64,000 bases of DNA from Candidatus Electrothrix rattekaaiensis (GCA_032595675.1 JAVQMD010000001.1:496001-560000), one strand, 5' to 3'. Shown: positions 1 through 8,980, counted from the stretch's first letter. Translations and numbers: made by a program. The notes: generated by a model not told the origin, from the letters alone.

Positions 1-316
1 AAGATTTAACTCTCTGAAAAAAAATGAAAATAATTTACTTGATTTTGTTTTGAGTTATGTACACTATATTGAGTTCAGGGTCGACATAATTATCAGAACC
101 CGTTATACTCTTTTTAAGTTTTTTTGAGATGAAATAATGGGTAAAGTCGCTCTGATTTTATCCTCTTGAGTTCCTATAAGACCTCGCATCTTCAACCTGT
201 TTTAACGATAAAAAGAGAGGGAGTTTTTTTGTTGTGTTGTCCATGGTCGATAGTAGGCTGGGGTTGAACAGTATCGCTGATTATGGCTGAATGAACTGAT
301 CAGTAGGAGTGAATTT
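1..316. other. AT-rich intergenic region upstream of tolQ
   Basis: No open reading frame with a recognisable product is seen here. The stretch is AT-rich and precedes the tol cluster, so it probably holds that cluster's promoter, but I could not single out a convincing -35/-10 pair. An AGGAG ribosome binding site at 305-309 serves the tolQ GTG start. Confidence 0.5.
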
Positions 317-1009
317 GTGAATCTTTCTGTGTTTAGCATGATGGCGCATGCCGGCTTGGTGGTGAAGCTGGTTATGCTTATCCTGCTCATTTTTTCCGTA
401 CTTTCTTGGTGGATTATTGTATCCAAATATATCCTGTTTTCTCGGGCTCGTTATGCATCGGAAGATTTTTTGGCGGACTTCTGGGAGTCCAAGACGCTGA
501 ATAACGCCTATGAGGCGGCGCAAAATTTTACGCTCAGTCCAGAGGCATCGGTCTTTGTCTCGGGTTTTAACGAGCTGCGTAAGCTCAGTGCTGCACGCAG
601 CGAGCGGGCCAAGGTAGAGACCCTGCAAGGCAAGCTGGCCTCTATGGAAAACCTGAGCAGGGCGATCCGCAAGGCCCAACTGGTGGAAACTGATCGCCTA
701 GAGCGTTCTCTTGCCTTTTTGGCCACAACAGGGAGTGCCACACCCTTTATTGGCCTTTTCGGAACCGTGTGGGGTATCTTGACCTCATTTCAGGAAATCG
801 GAGCGCACGGGTCAGCCTCTTTGGCTGTTGTTGCTCCGGGTATTGCCGAGGCCTTGGTCGCCACTGCGGCAGGATTGGCTGTGGCGATACCGGCGGTTAT
901 TTTTTATAATTTTTATTCCAATAAATTGGCTGGGTTTGAATCGGATATTGAGAATTTTTCTTTTGATTTTTTAAATCTGGTTGAACGTGATATGCTGTCA
1001 AGAGAGTAG
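317..1009 (+). CDS. tolQ: TolQ/ExbB-type proton channel protein
   Basis: This is an inner-membrane MotA/TolQ/ExbB family protein, which with TolR forms the proton-driven motor that energises TolA. The sequence shows three hydrophobic segments at about residues 13-36, 133-157 and 168-198, with the family-typical stretch GSATPFIGLFGTVWGI leading into TM2 and a small-residue-rich TM3. At 230 residues it is of normal length. The GTG start at 317 follows AGGAG at 305-309 with good spacing. It is followed by tolR, tolA, tolB and a cpoB-like gene on the same strand, which favours TolQ over ExbB. Confidence 0.92.
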   Translation: MNLSVFSMMAHAGLVVKLVMLILLIFSVLSWWIIVSKYILFSRARYASEDFLADFWESKTLNNAYEAAQNFTLSPEASVFVSGFNELRKLSAARSERAKVETLQGKLASMENLSRAIRKAQLVETDRLERSLAFLATTGSATPFIGLFGTVWGILTSFQEIGAHGSASLAVVAPGIAEALVATAAGLAVAIPAVIFYNFYSNKLAGFESDIENFSFDFLNLVERDMLSRE

Positions 1010-1076
1010 TCGCAACGTATCCAGGAATTTTTTGGTGTAGCTGACAATATTCATTTATCACTGAGTTGTATTTTTT

Positions 1077-1496
1077 ATGGGACCTTCCGGGGGGAGAGGC
1101 CGAAAAGGCCTGAACGCTGAAATCAATGTGACCCCGCTTGTGGATGTCATGTTGGTGTTGCTGATTATCTTTATGGTGACAGCCCCGATGATGACCCAGG
1201 GGGTGGATGTTGATCTGCCGAAAACCACGTCGAGGGCCCTGCGCCAGCAGGAAGAGCCTATGGTGGTGGAGATAGACAAGGAAGGAAGAATTCATCTGGG
1301 AAAAACAGAGGTTCATCTGGCTCTTATGCGGCAGGAACTGGAAAAAATGCCGCAGGAAAAAAAGAAAGAACCAATCTATCTGCGGGCGGATGAAAAGATT
1401 TCTTACGGTCTGGTGGTTCAGGTGATGGCCCAGATAAAGCAGGCCGGTTTTGAAAAGCTGGGTATGGTGACCGAACCGGACGACAAGGAGAAGTAA
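1077..1496 (+). CDS. tolR: TolR/ExbD-type biopolymer transport protein
   Basis: ExbD/TolR family, 139 residues. One N-terminal transmembrane helix (about residues 20-38) contains the conserved proton-pathway aspartate in the motif TPLVDVMLVLLIIF (Asp23). A periplasmic domain follows, ending in a region with the typical pattern of a conserved Y-G turn and QVMAQIKQAGF. It partners TolQ in the motor that drives TolA. It lies 67 nt after tolQ and 36 nt before tolA, consistent with one operon. The order after TolQ and before a TolA-like gene decides TolR over ExbD. Confidence 0.92.
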   Translation: MGPSGGRGRKGLNAEINVTPLVDVMLVLLIIFMVTAPMMTQGVDVDLPKTTSRALRQQEEPMVVEIDKEGRIHLGKTEVHLALMRQELEKMPQEKKKEPIYLRADEKISYGLVVQVMAQIKQAGFEKLGMVTEPDDKEK

Positions 1497-1532
1497 CAGA
1501 CTAAGAACAGACCAAGCGGCATTGAAAAAACT

Positions 1533-2777
1533 GTGAAGAAGACAAAGAACGGCTTGTACATCGGTGATACTTGGGAGGAGTTCGTGGCGCAGCGGGAAAG
1601 GCTGCCGAACTGGAAAATTCCCCTGAGTATAGCGGCTGTTCTTCATCTTGTTGTTTTTACGAGTGCTGCTGTTTTTCCGGATATCGGTAAAAAGTTTAAT
1701 CCGGATAATGTGATCACTATTGATCTGCTCTCTTTGCCTTCGGGAGCTGGACCGGAAGAGGATGAAAAACCGGCAGAGCAGCCTGCCCCGGAAGTTAAAG
1801 AGGTTGCGGAGGCGGCAGAACCAACCCCGGTGCTTCCTGTTGTTGCACCGAAAAAAAAATTGAAAGTTGCACCAAAGGTTACGCCAAAGGTTACACCAAA
1901 AGTTGCACCAAAGGTTGTGCCGAAAATTGTAGCAAAACCGGCAGCTTCTCCTGAACCGGTTGCTCAGGTTAAACCTGTTTCACTTCAGCCTGTAAAACGA
2001 AAGAAAAAGCTTGCTGAAGATATTCGGCTGACCGAGGTGAATGAGCTGGAAAAACGAGAAAAACAGCAAGCGCAACTAAAACTCCAACAAGAGCGGGAGC
2101 AGCTTGCCGCCTTGGAAAAAAAACGCCTTGCTGAAGAGCAGAAGAGAAAAAAGGCTGCTGAGCAGGAAAAAAAGCTAGCGGCCCGAAAGAAAAAGCAGCA
2201 GAAAGCAGAAGAGAAAAAGAGGCTGGCAGCGCAGCAGCGAAAAGAGAGAGCAATTATCGAAGCCGCTCGTTTGGCGCGGCAGGCGGAGGAGGCTGCGGAA
2301 CAGGCCCGTCTGGAAGCTGCTCAGGTGAGACGGGAGTACGCTTCTGTGGCCCAGGCCGTTTCAGATCTTAATACCCCGTTGGTGTCTGGGAATACAGGGT
2401 TTTATTCAGACGACTTCTCAAACAGCAATAGCAGGGCGGAAAGCGGTGGGTACGGAGATCATGGGGGCGAGCGGATAAATCCGGTTGTGCTCAATCAGTA
2501 TGCCGCATCGCTCAATGGTCGGATAAGTAGCCATTGGCAGCTTCCAGGAATTGTCAAAACAAAGCCTTATCTCAGAACGATGCTGGCTCTGACCCTTCGT
2601 CGGGACGGCTCCATAGAAGATATGCGGATTGAAGAAAAATCCGGGGACAGTTTTTTTGATCAATCCGTGATCAAAGCTCTGCGGAACTCGGAACCTTTTC
2701 CGGGGTTTCCGGCTCTTATGAAGCAGCGTACCCAGGAATTTGTGCTGAGTTTCACCCCGCAGGGCCTGAGTCTGTGA
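1533..2777 (+). CDS. tolA: TolA-like cell envelope energy transducer
   Basis: 414 residues with GTG start at 1533. A single N-terminal membrane helix at about residues 29-48 includes the Ser...His face (S32, H38) that TolA/TonB proteins use to contact the TolQR motor. A Pro/Lys-rich stretch with short tandem xPKV repeats follows (residues about 110-135, nucleotides about 1865-1935). A long Lys/Glu/Ala-rich helical domain (about 155-275) matches TolA domain II. The C-terminal 90 residues form a TonB/TolA C-terminal fold (LNGRISSHWQLPG through the end). The protein spans the periplasm and links the motor to TolB and outer-membrane partners. TolA rather than TonB is inferred from the helical rod and the tolB neighbour. 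Confidence 0.88.
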   Translation: MKKTKNGLYIGDTWEEFVAQRERLPNWKIPLSIAAVLHLVVFTSAAVFPDIGKKFNPDNVITIDLLSLPSGAGPEEDEKPAEQPAPEVKEVAEAAEPTPVLPVVAPKKKLKVAPKVTPKVTPKVAPKVVPKIVAKPAASPEPVAQVKPVSLQPVKRKKKLAEDIRLTEVNELEKREKQQAQLKLQQEREQLAALEKKRLAEEQKRKKAAEQEKKLAARKKKQQKAEEKKRLAAQQRKERAIIEAARLARQAEEAAEQARLEAAQVRREYASVAQAVSDLNTPLVSGNTGFYSDDFSNSNSRAESGGYGDHGGERINPVVLNQYAASLNGRISSHWQLPGIVKTKPYLRTMLALTLRRDGSIEDMRIEEKSGDSFFDQSVIKALRNSEPFPGFPALMKQRTQEFVLSFTPQGLSL

Positions 2778-2871
2778 TTGTTTTTTGGTGGTATTTTTTT
2801 TCGTTACCCCAAACGTAACCTTAAATGTGACCTTTAATCTTTGTCCGTTGTTTTAACTCATTTTTTCTGAC

Positions 2872-4197
2872 GTGCATGTAATGAACCTTTTTCAGTCCCT
2901 GTTTCGTAGTTGTGCGATTCATAGTTTTGTAATTGTTTCACTTGTTATGGTGAATGTCTTTTTTTTCGTCCCCGGTATTTCTGCGGAACGGATTTATCTG
3001 GATATTGCCAGCTCCGGTGTGCGCAAGCTCGTTGTTGCTATCCCCTCTTTTGTGGATGCCTCAGGTGATCAGAATACAGCAACAGGTCGCGATCTTGCTC
3101 GATTGATGGAGGAGGGATTGTGGTTTCACGGATTTGTTCAGATCCTGGATTCTCATCGTTATGAAGGACAAGGTAGACCGGACTGGCGTGCTCTTGGTGC
3201 AGATTACGTCGTCATGGGCAACTATACGCTGGCAGGAGAGCGGATGACCGTTGCTGGGAGTCTGTTTGATGTCGTGAGCGGTGACAAGTTTGCTGCAAGA
3301 AATTATAAAGGAAATTCAGCGCAGCGAGAAGAAATAGCCTTGCGCCTTGTTGATGCGATGGTTGAAGAGTTTACCGGTGAGCTGGGAGTTGCCGGAAGTT
3401 CAATAGCCTTTGTTTCCGATAAAACCGGGCGCAAGGAGATCTATGTAGCAGATGTATTTGGTAGGCATGTCCGGCAGATAACACGACATGATCATCTCTG
3501 TGTCTCCCCGCGTTTTACAGCTGACGGGAAAAAATTGGCTTATACCTCTTACCATCGGGGAAATCAGGATCTTTACCTGACAGATCTGGATCAGAATAAA
3601 AAGACCCGGACCCTGTCTAGGCGTAGGGGACTGAATCTGGCCCCGGCGTTTTCACCGGATAATCGGACAGCGGTGGTCACCCTGAGTAAAGATGGTAATC
3701 CTGATCTCTACCTTATTGATATGGAAGGAAACATCATCCGGCGGCTGACAAAGCGGGCTGGCATTAACGTTTCCCCGTCGTTTTCTCCTGACGGCAGGGC
3801 TATATGCTTTGTTTCTGATCGGAGTGGTAAACCGCAGGTCTATATTATGGATCTGCAAACCATGCGGGTGCAGCGCCTGACCTTTAAGGGAAAAGAGAAT
3901 GTTGAGCCTTCGTGGTCACCTCGGGGAGATAAAATAGTTTATACGCATCTTGCCGAAGGGCAGTATCATATTTATACTGTTCCTGTCAGCGGCGGACCCC
4001 CTACTCGCATAACCTCAGGGGCCGGGAGTTGTGAATCGCCGACCTGGTCTCCTGACGGCAGGATGATTGCTTTTGCCCGAGACGTAAATGGAAAAATGGA
4101 GCTTTATGTTGTTCAAGCCAACGGAGAGGGAATGCGTGCCCTGTTCGCCTTGGAGGGGAACCAATCATATCCGCGTTGGTCTCCTCGTTTGTATTGA
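2872..4197 (+). CDS. tolB: Tol-Pal system beta-propeller protein TolB
   Basis: 441-residue periplasmic protein. A hydrophobic signal sequence ends near residue 38 (…VPGISAERIYL). The TolB N-terminal domain follows (about 40-170, with GADYVVMGNYTLAGERM). Then come at least five PD40/WD40-like repeats with the recurrent signature SPSFSPDGRxIxFVSDRSG. TolB normally docks to Pal and TolA during outer-membrane constriction. GTG at 2872 and ATG at 2881 are both usable starts; neither has a clear Shine-Dalgarno sequence. It lies 94 nt after tolA and 63 nt before the cpoB-like gene. No pal gene follows, which is unusual. Confidence 0.93.
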   Translation: MHVMNLFQSLFRSCAIHSFVIVSLVMVNVFFFVPGISAERIYLDIASSGVRKLVVAIPSFVDASGDQNTATGRDLARLMEEGLWFHGFVQILDSHRYEGQGRPDWRALGADYVVMGNYTLAGERMTVAGSLFDVVSGDKFAARNYKGNSAQREEIALRLVDAMVEEFTGELGVAGSSIAFVSDKTGRKEIYVADVFGRHVRQITRHDHLCVSPRFTADGKKLAYTSYHRGNQDLYLTDLDQNKKTRTLSRRRGLNLAPAFSPDNRTAVVTLSKDGNPDLYLIDMEGNIIRRLTKRAGINVSPSFSPDGRAICFVSDRSGKPQVYIMDLQTMRVQRLTFKGKENVEPSWSPRGDKIVYTHLAEGQYHIYTVPVSGGPPTRITSGAGSCESPTWSPDGRMIAFARDVNGKMELYVVQANGEGMRALFALEGNQSYPRWSPRLY

Positions 4198-4260
4198 GCC
4201 TGATTAATGAAAAATACGAGAAAAAACTTTTAACTCAGCTGTACATATAAGGAAAGAAAT

Positions 4261-5520
4261 ATGAAAAAAATAAAAACTATTGCGTTTGCCGGTTGCTCGG
4301 TTCTCCTACTCTGTCAATGCGCAAGTGTGGATGATGTGCGAAGGTTGAATTATCAGCTCCGCACCATGAACCAGAAAGTTAAGGAGGTAGAATCTAGCAC
4401 GAAAAATCAGGTGTTGAAACGAACAGCTGAATCTTCCAGTCAGTTGGACAGCGTGGCTGAGGAAACGCGTGAGTTGCGGACAATAACCGAGGAAAATTTA
4501 GAAGCGATCACTCGGATGAGAGAGCAGGATGCGCAAAAAATTACAGAGCTGGAAGAGGCCTTGCAACAGCTGCGGCGAGAAAATCAGCAGATCCGTTCGC
4601 AAAGTGATCAGATTCTCTCGCAAAGTGATGAGGTCCGCTTGCAAAGCAGTCAGGTTCGGCGAGAAAATGAGCAGCTCATTCAAGTGCTTGAAGGGAAAAT
4701 TAATAAATTATCCGGTAATATACAGCGATTAAGTCAGGCTAGGGTCTACGCAGCGGAAAAGAAGGCCCGGCAGGCGGCTGAGCGGGCGGAAAAGGCCAAG
4801 AGAAGGGCCGTGGTAGCGGCGCAAACCCGAGCGAGCGAAAAGACAACTCTGCTGCCGAGTAACAGAAAGGTTCGGAAGAATTACGGAACAGTCGTGGATG
4901 CAGAGCCACAGCAGCAGACGCAGCTGAGGATTAATAAGCCGGTTGTCAATACCTCTTCCACCTATCCCCGGATTACACCGCAGAGGCAGAAGGAGGCAGT
5001 GAGTTCGTCTCAGCAGCAGCCACGGCAGCAAGTGCAGGTACAACAGCCGCCGATACAAGAAGTCCGAGAGGTTGAGGAAATTAAGGAGATACCTGCTGTC
5101 CAGCGGCAACCTCCTGTTGCTGAGTATCCGCCGCAGAGTCAGGGGACGGATATGGGGGATGATTTGTTGGCGCAGGGGGTTTCTCAGTTTAAAGCCAAAG
5201 AGTACAAAACAGCGTATAAAACTTTTGAGCAGGTTCTTGCTGGTCGTCCTGCGAGTGATCAGGCCGCCAAAACTTTGTATTTTATGGGAGAGTGCCTTTT
5301 TAATCTGGATGAGTATGATCTGGCCATTCTTGATTACCAAAAGGTGATCTCTAATTACAGTAGAAATCCTCATAGTTCTGCGGCATTATTGCGCCAAGGG
5401 ATGTCTTTTGAAAAATTAACCGACCATGAGACTGCCAAGATTATCTACACGAAGTTGATAGCTGATTACCCGAACAGCAGAGAGGCTGGGGTGGCGCGGC
5501 AGCGGCTGGAAGGACTGTAA
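4261..5520 (+). CDS. cpoB: CpoB/YbgF-like Tol-system TPR protein
   Basis: 419 residues. The N-terminus has a signal-like hydrophobic stretch ending in CQCAS; the second cysteine could be lipidated, but Gln at -1 makes the lipobox non-canonical. A long coiled coil (about residues 25-190) contains near-repeats of SQSDQILSQSDEV. A Gln/Pro-rich linker follows, then a C-terminal block of about three TPR units (about 300-419: GVSQFKAKEYKTAYKTFEQV and following repeats), as in YbgF/CpoB. CpoB couples peptidoglycan synthesis with outer-membrane constriction through TolA. The E. coli protein is about 260 residues; the excess here is coiled coil and linker. It closes the tol cluster; tlyA starts 11 nt later. 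Confidence 0.82.
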   Translation: MKKIKTIAFAGCSVLLLCQCASVDDVRRLNYQLRTMNQKVKEVESSTKNQVLKRTAESSSQLDSVAEETRELRTITEENLEAITRMREQDAQKITELEEALQQLRRENQQIRSQSDQILSQSDEVRLQSSQVRRENEQLIQVLEGKINKLSGNIQRLSQARVYAAEKKARQAAERAEKAKRRAVVAAQTRASEKTTLLPSNRKVRKNYGTVVDAEPQQQTQLRINKPVVNTSSTYPRITPQRQKEAVSSSQQQPRQQVQVQQPPIQEVREVEEIKEIPAVQRQPPVAEYPPQSQGTDMGDDLLAQGVSQFKAKEYKTAYKTFEQVLAGRPASDQAAKTLYFMGECLFNLDEYDLAILDYQKVISNYSRNPHSSAALLRQGMSFEKLTDHETAKIIYTKLIADYPNSREAGVARQRLEGL

Positions 5521-5531
5521 AAGGTACACAT

Positions 5532-6287
5532 TTGCCAGGAAAAAAGCGCTTGGATCAATTGCTGACGGAACGTGGTCTTGCTGTTGATTTGAAAAAGGCA
5601 CAAGCTCTGATTGGGGCGGGCCAAGTCATCGTGAACACCAGGAGTGATTATAAGGCGGGAAGCCTTGTTCCTGATGATAGTGAAATTCGGCTGAGGAAAA
5701 GCTCTACTTTTGTCAGTCGGGGCGGGGAGAAACTGGCCGGAGGTCTTAAGCAGCTAGCAATTGAGCCAGCAAACTGGGTGTGCGCAGATATCGGTTGTTC
5801 AACTGGTGGGTTTACGGATTGCCTGCTCCAGAGCGGAGCCACCCGAGTCTATGCTGTGGATGTGGGATACGGCCTGCTGGCTTGGAAGCTACGGCAGGAT
5901 GAGCGGGTTATTCTCCATGAACGGACAAATGCCCGTTATCTGACCCGGCAACATATAGCTGAGCCTCTGGACTTGGCTGTCTTGGATGCTTCGTTTATCT
6001 CATTGCGTTCCTTGCTTCCGCCGCTTCTCCCACTGTTTGGTGGGGTTGTTCGCATATTGGCTTTAGTAAAACCGCAGTTTGAGCTTGCCAAGGACAAGGT
6101 CGGAGACGGAGGCGTTGTGCGGGAGAGCCAATTGCATAAAGAGGCTGTTGATGCAGTGAAACAATGTGCTGAGGAGCTGGGATTGAGCTGTAGAGGTGAA
6201 GCGGCTTCGTTGATCTGCGGAGTCAAGGGTAATCAGGAGTTTCTTTTGTACTTTACAGCTGCTGACAATGTCGAGAAAAAAACCTGA
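5532..6287 (+). CDS. tlyA: TlyA-family rRNA 2'-O-methyltransferase (hemolysin A family)
   Basis: 251 residues with a TTG start at 5532. An N-terminal S4 RNA-binding domain (RLDQLLTERGL…KAQALIGAGQV) is followed by an FtsJ-like Rossmann methyltransferase with the SAM-binding motif ADIGCSTGGFTDCLL and the downstream KPQFELAKDKVGDGGVVR signature. TlyA proteins methylate ribosomal cytidines; the older hemolysin name is historical. It sits 11 nt after the cpoB-like gene and its 3' end runs up to the SH3 gene, so it is probably cotranscribed with the tol cluster. Confidence 0.9.
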   Translation: MPGKKRLDQLLTERGLAVDLKKAQALIGAGQVIVNTRSDYKAGSLVPDDSEIRLRKSSTFVSRGGEKLAGGLKQLAIEPANWVCADIGCSTGGFTDCLLQSGATRVYAVDVGYGLLAWKLRQDERVILHERTNARYLTRQHIAEPLDLAVLDASFISLRSLLPPLLPLFGGVVRILALVKPQFELAKDKVGDGGVVRESQLHKEAVDAVKQCAEELGLSCRGEAASLICGVKGNQEFLLYFTAADNVEKKT

Positions 6288-6318
6288 AAAGAAAATTGGT
6301 AAAAATAAGGAGAATCTA

Positions 6319-6789
6319 ATGCGATGCCAAACTCTTAAGGAGGGTGTGAGAGTCTGTACTTTAACAGCGGTTCTGGCAATAATGCTGAGCGGAGTCGCCG
6401 GAGCTGCTGAATTTGTATCAGTCGTGAAAGACGGGGTTAATCTTCGTTCCGGCCCGACAACCACTCATGAGATCCTCTTTCAGTTGCCTGCAGGCTATCC
6501 GCTCAAGGTGCTGGAGCGGGATAAGAAATGGATCAAGGTCAGTGATTATGAGAACGATAAGGGGTGGATTTATGCAGGTCTTGTTTCCGAAGCTTCTTAT
6601 GTCATTGTGAACACAAATGAAGGTAATGTTCGGTCTGGCCCTGGGACAAGTTACGATAAGATCGGGAAAGTTGTTCGCGATGTTATCCTGAAAAAGGTGG
6701 AAACAGAAGGGGATTGGTTTAAGGTCAGTCACCCTGAATTGACCGGTTGGATATACCGCAATCTTGTTTGGCCAAAAGACGCAAGCTGA
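6319..6789 (+). CDS. Exported protein with two bacterial SH3 domains
   Basis: 156 residues from the ATG at 6319, chosen because AAGGAG lies at 6307-6312 and the product then begins with a signal peptide (hydrophobic TLTAVLAIMLSGVAGAAE). An ATG at 6268 in the same frame would add 17 charged residues before the signal and overlap tlyA. Two SH3b repeats follow (VNLRSGPTTTHEILFQLPAG and GNVRSGPGTSYDKIGKV), each ending in a W-x-K/F-V-S…GWIY strand. Such domains usually bind peptidoglycan or act as adaptors in the periplasm. The exact role is unknown. Confidence 0.85.
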   Translation: MRCQTLKEGVRVCTLTAVLAIMLSGVAGAAEFVSVVKDGVNLRSGPTTTHEILFQLPAGYPLKVLERDKKWIKVSDYENDKGWIYAGLVSEASYVIVNTNEGNVRSGPGTSYDKIGKVVRDVILKKVETEGDWFKVSHPELTGWIYRNLVWPKDAS

Positions 6790-6867
6790 GCAAGGGAAAA
6801 GGTGGACGGAACGGTGGATGCAATAGCAGCCGGAGTCGGCCTGATGAAGGATAATGAAAGAAGGATA

Positions 6868-8361
6868 ATGGGAAAAAAAAAGTATATGTATCTTTGGGCG
6901 TGTCTGCTGCTCTGTGGCACAGCTGCGTCAGCTGAATCCTTGGGTTCTGCGAATGAGGGTATCCAAAAGAATTTTAATCGTTTGGTAACGACCAAGCAAT
7001 GCCCGGGTTGTGATTTGCGGGGGGCTGTCCTGACCAGAATGGATTTACGGGAGGCGGATCTGCAAGGTGCTGATCTTTCCGAAGCTAAGCTCAATCTGAC
7101 CAATTTATCCAAGGCCAATCTGAAAAACGCCGTCCTGCGGGGGGCTGCCCTTGGCGGGGCGGATTTTGCCGGAGCGGATCTTCGAGGCGTTGATCTGACG
7201 GATGCACAGCTGGCTGGAGCGTATCTGAAAGAGGCTCTTTTGGATAAGGAAATTATCCCTGAAAAGCCGTACGAACCAGAGGAGCTTCCTGAAGCTTTGC
7301 CCGAGGTGGTTGAACGCCCTGAGACATCAACTCAGGCATCAACTCAGGCATCGCCCCAGCCTCCTGCTCAGGAACTCATAACTCCAGAACAGGAACAGGA
7401 AGCGGATGCTGCCGCTCCTGCTGCTGAGGAAGAGGTTCAGGAAGAGGAAATTCTCCCTTCCACTGTTCCTTCTGCTGATTTAGGGGATGAGGCGTTGCGT
7501 CCTGCCGAAACTCCTGCTGACGACAGATCAGCAGGCATTGAAGAAAGCAGCGCAGTATTTGCCTCTCCTGAACCGTCCGAAAAGACGGCGCAGGAATCTG
7601 GAGAAAAAGAAAAGGAAGCGGTAAGGCTGTCTGAGCTGCCTGAGTCTAAGCTGCCTGATATTGAAGGAAGGACTGCAACAACCGTGCGCTCTAAGGAACT
7701 GGTTCCTATCGCAGAGGCTCAGGTCGTCAATGCTGATCGGTCGGATAACCTTAACCTGTCTAATACCCTGCCTGAAATAGTGCAGTCAGAGAAAAAATCG
7801 GTAGGGCTTGATCAAATTCCGGTGATTGATACTGCGCCTGAGCAAAAAAAAAGCGGGGCTGAGGGCGGGGAAGCTGAGCTGAGTCTCTGGGACACCTTCA
7901 CCTCTTTGTTTGGTTCTGATACTGCGGACAAGGAAAAAACAGACAAAGCGGCAGAGAAGTCCGGGGCGGAACAGCAGGTCCAGGCCTACACCGTAGAGAC
8001 CTTTGAGCAGCGTCGCGCCGGAGTGCGGACCTTGCTCAAAAAACTGCATAAAGAGAAGCGTTGCGTGGCCTGCGATTTAGCCGGTGCGGATCTGACCGGT
8101 GAAGACCTCGAAGAGGTTGATCTTGAACGGGCGGATCTCAGCGGAGCCAAATTGGAGAGGACGGATCTGCGAGCTGCTAACCTGAAAGGTGTGAATTTTA
8201 CCGATGCAAATCTGAAAAAGGCAGATCTGCGCAAGGCTGATTTATACCTTGCTGATTTTACCAATGCCGATCTTGCCGGGGCACAGTTGCATGGGGCATT
8301 GATTGACTCGACCACTTTTACCGGTGCGGTCGGGGTACAGGTTGAGGCTGCTCATGAGTAA
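6868..8361 (+). CDS. Exported pentapeptide-repeat protein with two repeat blocks
   Basis: 497 residues from the ATG at 6868, preceded by AAAGAAGGA; the upstream in-frame GTG at 6802 would bury the signal peptide (MYLWACLLLCGTAASAES). Two pentapeptide-repeat blocks, A(D/N)LxxA type, lie near residues 40-130 and 410-490. Both open with the same pattern: a QxxxxxRLxxxKxC-like helix, a CxxCDL motif (CPGCDLRGA and CVACDLAGA), then repeats. Between them is about 280 residues of acidic, Pro/Glu/Ala-rich low-complexity linker. Pentapeptide blocks fold as right-handed beta-helices. The CxxC caps may be redox-active or bind metal; this is inference. Function is unknown. Confidence 0.8.
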   Translation: MGKKKYMYLWACLLLCGTAASAESLGSANEGIQKNFNRLVTTKQCPGCDLRGAVLTRMDLREADLQGADLSEAKLNLTNLSKANLKNAVLRGAALGGADFAGADLRGVDLTDAQLAGAYLKEALLDKEIIPEKPYEPEELPEALPEVVERPETSTQASTQASPQPPAQELITPEQEQEADAAAPAAEEEVQEEEILPSTVPSADLGDEALRPAETPADDRSAGIEESSAVFASPEPSEKTAQESGEKEKEAVRLSELPESKLPDIEGRTATTVRSKELVPIAEAQVVNADRSDNLNLSNTLPEIVQSEKKSVGLDQIPVIDTAPEQKKSGAEGGEAELSLWDTFTSLFGSDTADKEKTDKAAEKSGAEQQVQAYTVETFEQRRAGVRTLLKKLHKEKRCVACDLAGADLTGEDLEEVDLERADLSGAKLERTDLRAANLKGVNFTDANLKKADLRKADLYLADFTNADLAGAQLHGALIDSTTFTGAVGVQVEAAHE

Positions 8362-8402
8362 GCATGAAAGTCAGCGAAAAACGTGTCGTTGAGTAAATAG
8401 AG

Positions 8403-8431
8403 TTGACAAGAGGTATTTATTCAGCTATACG
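8403..8431 (+). promoter_or_regulatory. Sigma70-type promoter for rpsT
   Basis: A perfect TTGACA (8403-8408) is separated by 17 nt from TATACG (8426-8431). Transcription would start near 8438 and give a leader of about 220 nt before rpsT. Confidence 0.6.
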
Positions 8432-8496
8432 ATATAGCTTATATGAAAATGCCCGAAGACTTCCCGAGTCACTCGACAATTTTCATTTTTTGTTGT

Positions 8497-8515
8497 CCCT
8501 CCCCAGAGGGGAGGG
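8497..8515. repeat. Perfect hairpin in the rpsT leader
   Basis: CCCTCCCC, AGA loop, GGGGAGGG: an 8-bp GC-rich stem in the leader between the promoter and the rpsT start. No T-run follows directly, so it is not a standard terminator. It may be a leader structure used in ribosomal protein regulation or mRNA stability. Confidence 0.5.
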
Positions 8516-8658
8516 ATGGGTGTTTATTTTAAAATGGTTTTTTGCGGAGAAAGAAAGGTCTTCGTCTAAGAAATTTCGTTCCGTTATTTCGTCATAAGCA
8601 GCTATCCGTCAGGGGTAGCTCTCTGGATTATATTTATAGAAAGGATCAAGGAGTTTTC

Positions 8659-8931
8659 ATGGCTAATCATAAGTCAGCGATTAAGAGGCACAAGCAATCC
8701 CAGGTACGTCGTATGCGTAATCGAATCAACAAATCAAAAATGAATACTGCCGTTCGCCGTGTTGAAGAAGCATTAGTGGCCGGTGTTGAGGATGCAGCTC
8801 AGGAAGCTCTGAAGATTGCTATACCCGTTATTCAGAAGACTGCCGGGAAAGGGACTATTCATAAGAAGACAGCATCCCGCAAGATTTCCAGACTGACCGG
8901 CCGAGTTAACCGCATGATGCCCATCGGTTGA
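8659..8931 (+). CDS. rpsT: 30S ribosomal protein S20
   Basis: 90 residues starting MANHKSAIKRHKQSQ, the hallmark S20 N-terminus, basic throughout, and ending in SRKISRLTGRVNRM. S20 binds 16S rRNA during early 30S assembly. The ATG at 8659 is preceded by AAGGAG at 8648-8653; a longer in-frame reading from 8542 is rejected because it lies in the untranslated leader. The gene is monocistronic, with its own promoter (8403-8431) and a terminator (8981-9012). Confidence 0.97.
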   Translation: MANHKSAIKRHKQSQVRRMRNRINKSKMNTAVRRVEEALVAGVEDAAQEALKIAIPVIQKTAGKGTIHKKTASRKISRLTGRVNRMMPIG

Positions 8932-8980
8932 TCAGATCGGTTCCCGCTGGGAATCCTTTGACTTCATAGAGGGATTATGA

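Noticed and set aside
8403-8597. Short frame in the rpsT leader
   Set aside because: It begins inside the -35 box of the rpsT promoter and overlaps the leader hairpin; unlikely to be translated.
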